From Rhizobium sp. CFBP 8762 (lineage in GTDB: Bacteria > Pseudomonadota > Alphaproteobacteria > Rhizobiales > Rhizobiaceae): 64,000 nucleotides of DNA. Below the pieces are notes generated by a model. That model saw nothing but the letters and a program-made list of their open reading frames with translations, was not told the origin of the DNA and searched no databases. Position numbers and translations under genes: made by a program. This document shows positions 53,734-61,553 of this stretch, piece by piece; within the stretch, counting starts at the first letter, position 1, and every line of letters begins with the position of its first letter. Location: contig NZ_JACYUD010000002.1 in the NCBI RefSeq assembly GCF_014841565.1, positions 228,628-292,627 of the forward strand, in the 5' to 3' direction.

Positions 53734-54423
53734 ATGTCCGACCTGACCTTGTCCAGCGTCAAACTGTGCTATGCCGGACTGGCAGACCCGGTTCTGGATA
53801 TCAGCAAGCTGCGTCTGGATGCCGGAAGCCATATTGCGATCACCGGCGCATCGGGCTCCGGCAAAAGCAGCCTTGTTAACATCATCAGCGGGCTGGAACG
53901 CGCCAGTGATGGTAAGGTACTGTGGGATGATGTGGACCTTTGCACGTTGTCAGAAACTGCACGCGAGCGCTGGCGCGCCGCCAATATCGGCTTGGTGTTG
54001 CAGGACTTTTATTTGTTTTCCGGCCTGTCAGCGCTGGAAAACGTGTTGTTACCGGTGCGCCTTGGCCGCGTCCGCTTCCGGGTTGAGCATCGCAAGCGCG
54101 CTGAACACCTGTTGAAACGTGTCGGTCTCGCCCGCGCTGATCAGCCCGTTCAAACCATGTCACGCGGCGAAATGCAGCGCGTGGCGGTGGCACGGGCACT
54201 GGTGACAAAACCCAAAATTCTGATTGCAGACGAGCCAACCGCAAGCCTTGACGAAGCCAGCGGGCTTGCCGTTGGCGATCTGCTCATCGAACTGGCACGG
54301 GAGGAAGCCGCGACCCTGCTCGTCGTCAGCCATGATGCACAACTTGTCAGCCGTATGGAGCGCCGCATCCGCCTCTCGCGAGGAAAGATTACCGAGACCG
54401 CTACACCGGAATATGCCGCATGA
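53734..54423 (+). CDS. ABC transporter ATPase, LolD/MacB type
   Basis: 229 residues. Walker A GASGSGKSS, Q-loop LVLQDFYLFSGLSALENVLLP, a divergent signature MSRGEMQRVAVARAL, Walker B ILIADEPTASLD and switch VVSHDAQLV. Belongs to the LolD/FtsE/MacB ATPases that work with FtsX-fold permeases. It overlaps the following permease by 4 bases. Confidence 0.92.
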   Translation: MSDLTLSSVKLCYAGLADPVLDISKLRLDAGSHIAITGASGSGKSSLVNIISGLERASDGKVLWDDVDLCTLSETARERWRAANIGLVLQDFYLFSGLSALENVLLPVRLGRVRFRVEHRKRAEHLLKRVGLARADQPVQTMSRGEMQRVAVARALVTKPKILIADEPTASLDEASGLAVGDLLIELAREEAATLLVVSHDAQLVSRMERRIRLSRGKITETATPEYAA

Positions 54424-55643
54424 TCCGCTTTATCGTCGCTGACCTCAAACGTCTCTGGGCCGGGTCGCTGGTCATCGTGCTGCTGGTTGCCTGTGCTGCG
54501 GCACTTGGCATCGCTGTCACCTTGCAGGAGCGCGCATTGCGCCTTGGCAGCGCACGGGCGGCGGACGCGTTCGATCTCGTGGTCGCCGCTCCCGGCAGTG
54601 AAACGCAGATTGTGCTGGCGTCCGTGTTTTTGCAACCATCAGCACTGCCACTCGTCAGCGGCAGTGTTCTCCACACGCTGTCTCAGGACCCCCGTGTCGC
54701 TTGGGCCGCGCCCGTTGGATTCGGCGACTTTTACGGGCAGATCCCCATTGTCGGCACCACGTCGGATCTGGTGCTTCAAGGCGGTAAAAAAACACTGACG
54801 GACGGCCGTATGTTTTCAAAGCGCACGGAAGCCGTCATCGGCGCAAAGGTTGAGATGGCGCTCGGCGATATCGTAACTCCCATGCACGGACTGGCCCATG
54901 AAGGCGGGCATGTGCACGCAGACGCGACCTATACCGTCGTGGGCCGTGCGGCGGAAACCGGCAGCCCTTGGGATAAGGCTATATTGGTTCCGATCGAAGG
55001 AGTCTGGCATGTTCACGGTATGGAGGGAGCGCATGGGTTGAACCTTGACCCCCACCACGGCGAGCAAAACGAAACTGTTTCCATTGGTGAACCATGGACG
55101 GCAGATACGCCGGGCGTTCCTGCCATCATCGTCAAACCAAAATCAATCGGTGATGCATACCGCCTGCGGCAGGAATATCGCACCGCCAGCACAACCGCCA
55201 TTTTCCCGGCTGAGGTTTTGACCCGCCTTTACGCCACGTTGGGGGACGCCCGTGCATTGCTCAGCGCCGTCGCCATTGGCTCACAAATTCTTGTCGGTGC
55301 AGCAATTGCGCTTGTAGCCGTGATTCATGTCGGACAAAAGCGCAGCCAGATTGCGGCGCTCCGAGCCTTCGGCGCGCCCCGCACCAGCCTGTTTATCATC
55401 GTGTGGAGCCAATTGCTGATCCTCACAACGCTGGGGGCAGCTTTGGGCATGGGCCTGGGTTATGCGATTGCGCGGCTGATATCCCATCTGCTGAAAGCCG
55501 AAAGCGGTGTCACGATGCCTGTCGCGTTCATCGGATCGGATATGCGGATGGTCATCGGGCTGATTGTCGCGGCTTCCCTGCTGGCCCTCGGACCAGCGGC
55601 TCTGGCCTGCCGGCAATCAGTGGCGGGAGCGTTACGCCGTTGA
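54420..55643 (+). CDS. FtsX/MacB-type ABC permease with His-rich periplasmic domain
   Basis: 407 residues. One N-terminal helix (about 12-34), a large periplasmic domain (about 40-275) and three C-terminal helices (about 278-300, 320-345, 370-395): FtsX topology. The periplasmic part contains LAHEGGHVHADATY, WHVHGMEGAHGLNLDPHHGE, an unusual density of His suggesting metal handling. With the ATPase and DUF3299-like protein it resembles the Zrg-type zinc-uptake systems of Vibrio. Substrate not proven. Confidence 0.82.
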   Translation: MIRFIVADLKRLWAGSLVIVLLVACAAALGIAVTLQERALRLGSARAADAFDLVVAAPGSETQIVLASVFLQPSALPLVSGSVLHTLSQDPRVAWAAPVGFGDFYGQIPIVGTTSDLVLQGGKKTLTDGRMFSKRTEAVIGAKVEMALGDIVTPMHGLAHEGGHVHADATYTVVGRAAETGSPWDKAILVPIEGVWHVHGMEGAHGLNLDPHHGEQNETVSIGEPWTADTPGVPAIIVKPKSIGDAYRLRQEYRTASTTAIFPAEVLTRLYATLGDARALLSAVAIGSQILVGAAIALVAVIHVGQKRSQIAALRAFGAPRTSLFIIVWSQLLILTTLGAALGMGLGYAIARLISHLLKAESGVTMPVAFIGSDMRMVIGLIVAASLLALGPAALACRQSVAGALRR

Positions 55644-55652
55644 GCACCATCT

Positions 55653-56036
55653 TCAGTTCGCTCTGGGCGTGTTACCGAACAAGGCGCGGGCAATGACCGC
55701 CAACTCACTGGGTTTCTCGCACAGAACAAAGCCGGCGTACTTCTTTGGCAATTGGGAACTCTCGTAGCCGGTGGCAAAAACGAAGGGAATTCCCATCTCA
55801 TCCAGCCGGTCGGCTATGGGGAAGACCATTTCGCCGTCGATGTTCACGTCCAGGATCGCAGCATCAAGGCCACCCTCCTCCAGCAGCTCCATTCCCCGGC
55901 GAACCGTTGGTGCTGGACCGACAACCTCTGCTCCGCATTGCTCCAGTAAACGGCGGGCTTCATCGGCTATGAAATACTCATCTTCCACGACCAGAATACG
56001 TCGACCCTTTAGCAATAGCAGGGCATCGTCCATCAT
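55653..56036 (-). CDS. Single-domain response regulator, FAT-GUY type
   Basis: 127 residues, receiver domain only. RILVVEDEYFIADEA (acidic pocket), AAILDVNIDGE with the phospho-acceptor Asp near 63, FVFATGYES (the FAT-GUY motif) and CEKPSE (conserved Lys). FAT-GUY receivers such as SdrG act in alphaproteobacterial general-stress phosphorelays. It reads away from the sigma locus and is followed on its upstream side by a small lipoprotein gene 18 bases away, probably co-transcribed. Confidence 0.93.
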   Translation of the reverse strand: MMDDALLLLKGRRILVVEDEYFIADEARRLLEQCGAEVVGPAPTVRRGMELLEEGGLDAAILDVNIDGEMVFPIADRLDEMGIPFVFATGYESSQLPKKYAGFVLCEKPSELAVIARALFGNTPRAN

Positions 56037-56053
56037 CGATCTTCCGGTTCAGA

Positions 56054-56329
56054 TCAGTAGCGGCCAGATGGGGTATCTTGCAAATACCGGCGGCTGGTGA
56101 GTTTTAAGCTGCGATCCGGCTGAAGCACGTAGCTCTCCTCGACCTGAAATCCCTGCTGCGTGGTGAACTGATGCTGTACAATGCTTCCCACCGGCGATTT
56201 CGTCAGCTTCGTGCGCGGTTGCCCGCCGTAAGTGATGGAGCCGGGAATGGGTTCCACCTCAGCGCTGCCCGTGGTATTGCATGAGGTGAGCGCCAGCATC
56301 AAGCCAAGCGCGATCAGGGAATTTTTCAT
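56054..56329 (-). CDS. Small lipoprotein, unknown function
   Basis: 91 residues. Signal and lipobox ALTSC (Cys 17), then a polar domain with SITYGGQPRTKLTKSPVGS and a Tyr at the extreme C-terminus. No family recognised. Its promoter region has a GGAAC-N16-GGTT pattern close to the EcfG sigma consensus, and it is upstream of and likely in an operon with the FAT-GUY receiver. Confidence 0.8.
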   Translation of the reverse strand: MKNSLIALGLMLALTSCNTTGSAEVEPIPGSITYGGQPRTKLTKSPVGSIVQHQFTTQQGFQVEESYVLQPDRSLKLTSRRYLQDTPSGRY

Positions 56330-56552
56330 GGCTGTATCCTTTTCAGCGTGACAAACCGTCTGCCCTTCGAATGGTTCCCATAAATTTAAGTAATATTACA
56401 CCTGCGTTCCGGCGGAGCTATTCGCGCTAATCTCTCGCACACTCTCGCTAAAAAGGACACTTTATGTTCACTAACTATTAGATGAGCAAAAAAGATTCAA
56501 ATCATAGGAACCTAATCGCGTCGTGGCACTTAGCTATGAAATGGAGTGTTTC
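56330..56552. other. Divergent control region of the stress locus
   Basis: 223 AT-rich bases between the minus-strand lipoprotein and the sigma gene. Besides the EcfG-like site it has a GGAAC at 56507-56511 on the plus strand with no good -10, and a five-codon ORF (MFTNY, 56464-56481) behind AAAGGA, whose stop abuts another ATG (56482). Confidence 0.45.
56354..56378 (-). promoter_or_regulatory. EcfG-like stress promoter of the lipoprotein gene
   Basis: Minus strand GGAAC (56378-56374) and GGTT (56357-56354) with 16 bases between; the alphaproteobacterial EcfG consensus is GGAAC-N16/17-CGTT. It ends 25 bases before the ATG at 56329. Confidence 0.5.
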
Positions 56553-57071
56553 ATGCTCAGTCCCGTTTCAAGCGTCGCATCTGATACACAATCTACCGAA
56601 AAGCAGATCGTAGAGCTTATCCCGACACTGCGAGCATTCGCAGTGCGTTTCGAGCGCCGAGGACCACAGGCTGACGATCTCGTGCAGGAAACACTTCTGC
56701 GAGCCTTGGGCAGCATCCATCAGTTCCAACCGGGCACGCAGTTGAAATCGTGGTTGTTCCGCATCATGCGGAATGTGTTCTTCACGACCTACAGCAAAAG
56801 CCAGCGCGAGCCCGTCGGAAGCGCGGACTGCGTATCGCTGGTAGAGACCGCCGTGGAGCCGACGCAGGAGATAGCAGTGCGTGGCCGGGAAGTGTTGGCA
56901 GCCCTGAATCTCATCGCTGAGGAACGCCGGGATGCAATCCTGCTGATTGCCGATGGCACGTCCTACGAAGAAGCAGCGCTTGCAATTAACTGCGCATTGG
57001 GTACGTTGAAAAGTCGCGTGAACCGCGGACGTCTGGATTTGGTGCACGCATTACGAGACAGCAGCGTATAA
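56553..57071 (+). CDS. EcfG-like ECF sigma factor
   Basis: 172 residues. Sigma region 2 at about 20-85 (LRAFAVRFERRGPQADDLVQ, then RALGSI and LKSWLFRIMRNVFFT) and region 4 at about 115-165 (EERRDAILLIADGTSYEEAA, GTLKSRVNRGR). Sequence and length resemble EcfG (ECF15), the general-stress sigma of Alphaproteobacteria. ATG 56553 has GGAG 7 bases upstream; longer in-frame starts (56523, 56541) are less likely. First of a run of five plus-strand genes containing sensor and regulators. Confidence 0.92.
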   Translation: MLSPVSSVASDTQSTEKQIVELIPTLRAFAVRFERRGPQADDLVQETLLRALGSIHQFQPGTQLKSWLFRIMRNVFFTTYSKSQREPVGSADCVSLVETAVEPTQEIAVRGREVLAALNLIAEERRDAILLIADGTSYEEAALAINCALGTLKSRVNRGRLDLVHALRDSSV

Positions 57072-57116
57072 TTCGACCCGGTGAAACTCCGGCTACCATG
57101 GTATTGGAGCACGGTC

Positions 57117-57287
57117 TTGAACCACAACCTATCGCTATCGCCGATCGAGTTTGACCTCGACGACATGCCTTTCGAGGACAGCCCCCCTCCGCTGCGCATT
57201 GTTGAGCTGGCTGCGGAGCTGGAAAAGGCACTTGCGGAAAAACGCGCCGCGCGCAAAACAGCCAGAAAAACCAGACAGGTGAACTAG
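57117..57287 (+). CDS. Possible NepR-like anti-sigma factor
   Basis: 56 residues from TTG 57117, which has GGAG 7 bases upstream (a GTG at 57081 lacks a site). Acidic N-terminal half with FDLDDMPFEDSPPP, a helix LRIVELAAELEKALAEKRAA and a basic tail. Position, between an EcfG-type sigma and its response regulator, and size are those of NepR; the P-(x)2-3-R-(x)-(V/F)xxLxxxL helix resembles the second NepR helix, but the first helix is not recognisable. Assignment is mainly by context. Confidence 0.6.
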   Translation: MNHNLSLSPIEFDLDDMPFEDSPPPLRIVELAAELEKALAEKRAARKTARKTRQVN

Positions 57288-57334
57288 AAATCGAGGTGTA
57301 AGCAGTGTCTCGCGATACTGCTTGGGAGAGCGCC

Positions 57335-57970
57335 ATGAAGAATCCGAGCCTGAACAGAAAAAGCCCTATACTCATTGTAGAAGACGAGTACCTCGTCGCC
57401 ATTGATCTGGCGGAAAATGCGGTGCGCAATGGAGAGCGGGTGCTTGGTCCCGTCCCCTCTGTTGATGCCGCCCTTTATGCCTTGTCATCGTCCGATGCTC
57501 TTGCCGGTGCTATTCTGGATGTGCGGCTGGGGAGTACGCACTCGTTCAAAGTAGCGCTGGAACTGACACGTCGGAATATTCCTTTTGTCTTCTATACCGG
57601 ACAGATGGAGATCGAAATCCCAGAGATTTTTCAAACGGTGCCGCACCTGTTGAAACCCGCCAACTGGTCGGACCTCAAGGCGGCTTTGTCTCAAGCCATC
57701 AAGACAGTCAATGAAACGCCAATTTTCGTTGATCGCCCTCAGACTGCCGTGGCGAAAGAAATTGACATGAAATCCCTCATCATGTGTCTACGGCAACGCG
57801 CCTATACGCTCACGCATGATACTGCAGGATCGGATCGGCTGGTCGAGCAAGCCTTGTGCAAGGCCTTGAACGAACTCGATTGTTTCGAGGAAACTGTATC
57901 ACTGGAACAATCGCTGCTGGATATGCTGGAAACGGTGCACCAGCTTAGCGTTTCCGGGGTATACCATTGA
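57335..57970 (+). CDS. Response regulator with receiver then sigma-region-2-like domain
   Basis: 211 residues. Receiver domain 10-125: ILIVEDEYLVAIDLAE, phospho-acceptor Asp62 in AILDVRLGS, FVFYTGQ and LLKPANW. C-terminal domain about 145-205 (LRQRAYTLTHDTAGSDRLVE, KALNELDCFEETVSLEQ) aligns with region 2 of the sigma encoded at 56553 (LRAFA..., ADDLVQETLLRAL, then F and L positions). PhyR has sigma-like regions 2 and 4 first and the receiver last; here the order is reversed and region 4 is missing. ATG 57335 follows GGGAGAG. Confidence 0.85.
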   Translation: MKNPSLNRKSPILIVEDEYLVAIDLAENAVRNGERVLGPVPSVDAALYALSSSDALAGAILDVRLGSTHSFKVALELTRRNIPFVFYTGQMEIEIPEIFQTVPHLLKPANWSDLKAALSQAIKTVNETPIFVDRPQTAVAKEIDMKSLIMCLRQRAYTLTHDTAGSDRLVEQALCKALNELDCFEETVSLEQSLLDMLETVHQLSVSGVYH

Positions 57971-57994
57971 AGTCGCTGTGCGCAAGGAGTCCTC

Positions 57995-60900
57995 GTGGAC
58001 CTTACTTTAAAACCCTTTCCTATCATTGGAGTTGGGGCATCCGCAGGCGGCATCCACGCCCTTGAAGGCTTGTTTCGCGGTATAGGCCCCTCCCCGGATG
58101 TCGCCTTTGTTGTCGTAACGCATTTGAACCCGACTCGTGAAAGCGCACTTCACGAAGTTCTTGAGCGCTACACCAGCCTTCCCATCGTTGTCGCCAAGCA
58201 TAATATGGCCGTGGAGGTAAACCAAGTCTATGTCATGCCCCCAAATGCGGTGTTGACGATAGAACGCCGCATTCTCAAAATCGCACCGGTTGATCTTCGG
58301 GTGCGCAGCCGCAAACCAATCGATGTTTTCTTAAGTTCGCTTGCTCAGGATTGTGGCGAGTATGCTATCTCAATTGTCCTGTCGGGCGGAGATGGTGATG
58401 GAACACTCGGCACCAAAAGCATCAAGGAGCGCGGAGGAATTACCTTTGCCCAAACCTATGACGAGCATGGGCCGGACCAGCCCAGCATGCCGCAAACAGC
58501 CATTGCCACGGGCGTCATTGATTTCGCAATTCCCGTTACAGACATGGGCAACAAGATTGCAGCTTTGTTACGCGATATTGGCACACTCGATCAACTTGCC
58601 AGCAGCTTGGATCATGAAGAACAACGCGCAGCGCTGAACAGCGCGCGCACCGAGATCTGCAACATTATTCTTGAACAACTCGGCCACGACTTTTCCGGGT
58701 ACAAAGCCAAAACTTTTTTGCGCCGTATAGCGCGCCGGATGCAGGTCACCCAACATGCCTCTATCGAGGTCTATATCGCGCATCTGCATCAAAACCCGAA
58801 GGAAGTGGTGTCGCTGTTTCGCGATCTGCTGATCAACGTAACAAACTTTTTCCGGGACGCGGATGCGTTTGAAAAGCTGGCAAAACTTGTCGTTCCCAAG
58901 CTGTTTGAGAACAAGACGACCGAGGATACCATCCGCATATGGGTGCCCGGCTGCGCAACGGGAGAAGAAGTGTATTCGCTCGCGATGCTGATGCAGGAGC
59001 ACATGAAAACAGTTGACGCGAAGCCACGCGTGCAGATCTTCGCAACCGATATTGATGACAACGCGCTGTCGGTTGCCCGCGCCGCACGATATCCGGAGGC
59101 GCTGCTGGACAATGTATCGCCAGAACGGCGCAGCCAGTTCTTCACGTCTGACAATGGCAGTTTTGTCATTAAGAAAGAGGTACGCGATCTCTGCATTTTT
59201 TCGCCGCACAGCATCATCAAGGATCCGCCGTTTTCCCGCATTGATCTCGTCTCCTGCCGCAATTTACTGATCTATTTTGGCAACGAGATTCAAAGCCGAG
59301 TCATTCCCCTGTTTCATTACGCCCTGAAGCCGGACAGTTTCCTTTTTCTGGGCACGGCAGAAAATGTGACGCATTTCGGAGAGCTGTTTGTACCGCTGGA
59401 ACGCAAATCCCGCATATTCAGACGGCGGGAGGATGTTCCCAAAACCCGTTTGCCTGCAATGCTGTCGGATACCCGTTCGACACTAGAGACGGCATTGTCC
59501 GTGCAGAAAAAACAGGGGGGCAGCATTGCCTTCCGCAATGCGGTTGAAAACCGTATTCTGGAACGGTTCTCGCCCGCCCACGTCATCGTGGATCGTCAGG
59601 GAAACATCGTGTTCTACTCTGCCCGCACGGGAAAGTATCTTGAGCCTTCGGCTGGCGTGCCGAACCGCCAGTTGGTTACTATGGCTCGCCGGGGCCTTCG
59701 GCTGGAACTTGGGGCTGCCTTCCGCCTGACGGTGGAAACCGGCGAGCGTACGGTACGCCCTCATGTGGCAGTTGATGGTGACGACGCGCGCGTGCAAATG
59801 GTCACCATTACAGCAGAGATATTCCGGGATGGGCACAGCGAGGAGCCGCTCTACCTCGTCTTGTTTACCGATGAAGGGCCGACGATCAGTCGTCAGGAAT
59901 CCCTGACACCCCATTACGACTCGGCGAACAGCGCCACGCTTCATCTTGAAAACGAACTGCGCGACACGCGCGAACGCCTGCAATCGCTTGTGGAGGAATA
60001 CGAAACTGCACTGGAGGAACTGAAGACCTCCAACGAGGAACTGGTGTCGCTGAACGAGGAATTGCAATCCACCAACGAGGAACTGGAAGCCTCAAAAGAG
60101 GAGTTGCAGTCCCTGAACGAAGAATTGCAGACCATCAATCAGGAACTGTCCGGTAAGGTTGAAGCGCTTGACCACGCCAATGGCGACCTGCGCAATCTGT
60201 TCCACAGCACCAAGGTGGCGACAATCTTTCTGGATCGGGAACTGGTTATCCGCACCTTCACCCCGGCCGTCAGCACGATCTTCAATCTGCTGGACAGTGA
60301 CCGGGGTCGGCCGATTACGGACCTGTCCAGCAAGTTGCATCTGCCGTCGCTTCGCGACGATATCGATGTGGTGTTCAACACAGGCAAGACTCTGGAACGG
60401 CAGATTGTCAGCGCTGAGGATCACAGCCATTTTCTGATGAAGCTGGCGCCTTACAAAAGCATGCTGGAGGAGACCGATGGTGTCGTCATTTCCTTCATCG
60501 ATGTTACGAGCCTGACCAATGCGGAAGCGAACCAGCGCGTGCTGATTGCCGAGCTTCAGCATCGCACCCGCAATCTTCTGGCGGTTGTGCGGTCCATTGC
60601 CGGACAGACGGTCAAAACCAGCGGTTCGCTGGACGAATTCCGCGAGAATTTCAATGATCGCCTGAGTGCACTGTCTCGGGTCCAAAACCTTTTATCGTCC
60701 TTTGATGGCGAGCCGATTACCATCGGCGGGTTGATCAAAATGGAACTGAGCGCCCTGAATGCGGCGCATGACGGCAAACGCATCGTCGTAAATGGCCCGG
60801 AAATACCGCTTAAACCCTCCATGGTGCGGACATTGGCGCTGGCAATTCATGAGCTTGCGACCAATGCCCTGAAATATGGTGCGCTGGCCAGTGACGAAGG

Positions 60901-61153
60901 GCAGCTATCCGTCGGTTGGGAGGATATTTCCGATGACAGCGGGCGGAGCATGAAGCTGGTATGGGCCGAAACTGGCATGAATCTCACCCCCGGCACGCCG
61001 CCGCCGGCCAACAGCGGCTTTGGTCGGGAACTAATCGAGCAGGCACTTCCCTACCAACTCGGCGCCAAGACACAATATGAAATAGCTGCAGATGGCGTGC
61101 GGTGCACCATCGTCATCGCACTGCCGCAACAGTATCCGGAGACATCCACATGA
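57995..61153 (+). CDS. CheB-CheR-PAS-HWE hybrid sensor kinase
   Basis: 1052 residues. CheB methylesterase domain 1-190 (IGVGASAGGIHALEG, LSGGDGDGTLG), CheR methyltransferase about 210-480 (NVTNFFRDADAFEKL, WVPGCATGEEVYSLAML, FATDIDDNALSVAR, CRNLLIYF), a Glu-rich coiled coil about 650-720, a PAS domain about 725-835 and a C-terminal HWE kinase: phospho-acceptor His856 in ELQHRTRNLLAVVRS, HELATNALKYGAL, and the W-x-E in LVWAETG. No membrane helix, so cytosolic. HWE kinases commonly feed PhyR-type regulators. Start GTG 57995 with AAGGAG upstream; overlaps the next gene by 4 bases. Confidence 0.93.
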   Translation: MDLTLKPFPIIGVGASAGGIHALEGLFRGIGPSPDVAFVVVTHLNPTRESALHEVLERYTSLPIVVAKHNMAVEVNQVYVMPPNAVLTIERRILKIAPVDLRVRSRKPIDVFLSSLAQDCGEYAISIVLSGGDGDGTLGTKSIKERGGITFAQTYDEHGPDQPSMPQTAIATGVIDFAIPVTDMGNKIAALLRDIGTLDQLASSLDHEEQRAALNSARTEICNIILEQLGHDFSGYKAKTFLRRIARRMQVTQHASIEVYIAHLHQNPKEVVSLFRDLLINVTNFFRDADAFEKLAKLVVPKLFENKTTEDTIRIWVPGCATGEEVYSLAMLMQEHMKTVDAKPRVQIFATDIDDNALSVARAARYPEALLDNVSPERRSQFFTSDNGSFVIKKEVRDLCIFSPHSIIKDPPFSRIDLVSCRNLLIYFGNEIQSRVIPLFHYALKPDSFLFLGTAENVTHFGELFVPLERKSRIFRRREDVPKTRLPAMLSDTRSTLETALSVQKKQGGSIAFRNAVENRILERFSPAHVIVDRQGNIVFYSARTGKYLEPSAGVPNRQLVTMARRGLRLELGAAFRLTVETGERTVRPHVAVDGDDARVQMVTITAEIFRDGHSEEPLYLVLFTDEGPTISRQESLTPHYDSANSATLHLENELRDTRERLQSLVEEYETALEELKTSNEELVSLNEELQSTNEELEASKEELQSLNEELQTINQELSGKVEALDHANGDLRNLFHSTKVATIFLDRELVIRTFTPAVSTIFNLLDSDRGRPITDLSSKLHLPSLRDDIDVVFNTGKTLERQIVSAEDHSHFLMKLAPYKSMLEETDGVVISFIDVTSLTNAEANQRVLIAELQHRTRNLLAVVRSIAGQTVKTSGSLDEFRENFNDRLSALSRVQNLLSSFDGEPITIGGLIKMELSALNAAHDGKRIVVNGPEIPLKPSMVRTLALAIHELATNALKYGALASDEGQLSVGWEDISDDSGRSMKLVWAETGMNLTPGTPPPANSGFGRELIEQALPYQLGAKTQYEIAADGVRCTIVIALPQQYPETST

Positions 61154-61530
61154 CCTTATCGGGTCTGGTCATTATGGTCGTCGAGGACGAGTATCTCATA
61201 GCCTTGGATACGGTGGATGCGCTGGTCAATGCAGGAGCAACTGTGGTTGGGCCGTTTGCGACAGTGAGCGCAGCGCAGTCATCGCTGATGTCAGGCGACA
61301 AGGTAGATGCGGCAGTTCTCGATGTGCACCTGAATGGCGATCTTGTTTTTCCGCTTGCCGATGCTCTTCTGGCGAAAAACATTCCGTATATCTTTGCATC
61401 GGGTTATGATTCCGACGTCTTTCCAAGCCAGCATCAAGCAAACCATCGTCTGCTAAAACCCTACGACCCTCGCCTTCTGGTCAAATTGCTCGAGAATGAA
61501 GCCGGTCGCGCAAAGACGTCGGTGTTTTAA
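61150..61530 (+). CDS. Single-domain response regulator, FAT-GUY-like
   Basis: 126 residues, receiver only. IMVVEDEYLIALDTVD, AAVLDVHLNGD (phospho-acceptor Asp near 59), YIFASGYDS (FAT-GUY with Ser for Thr) and LLKPYDP (Lys). Start overlaps the kinase stop (ATGA), so it is co-translated and most likely a direct phosphoryl partner of that kinase. Similar in length and motif to the receiver at 55653 on the other strand. Confidence 0.93.
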   Translation: MTLSGLVIMVVEDEYLIALDTVDALVNAGATVVGPFATVSAAQSSLMSGDKVDAAVLDVHLNGDLVFPLADALLAKNIPYIFASGYDSDVFPSQHQANHRLLKPYDPRLLVKLLENEAGRAKTSVF

Positions 61531-61553
61531 TCCATCAACCCTGACGGCGGCGT

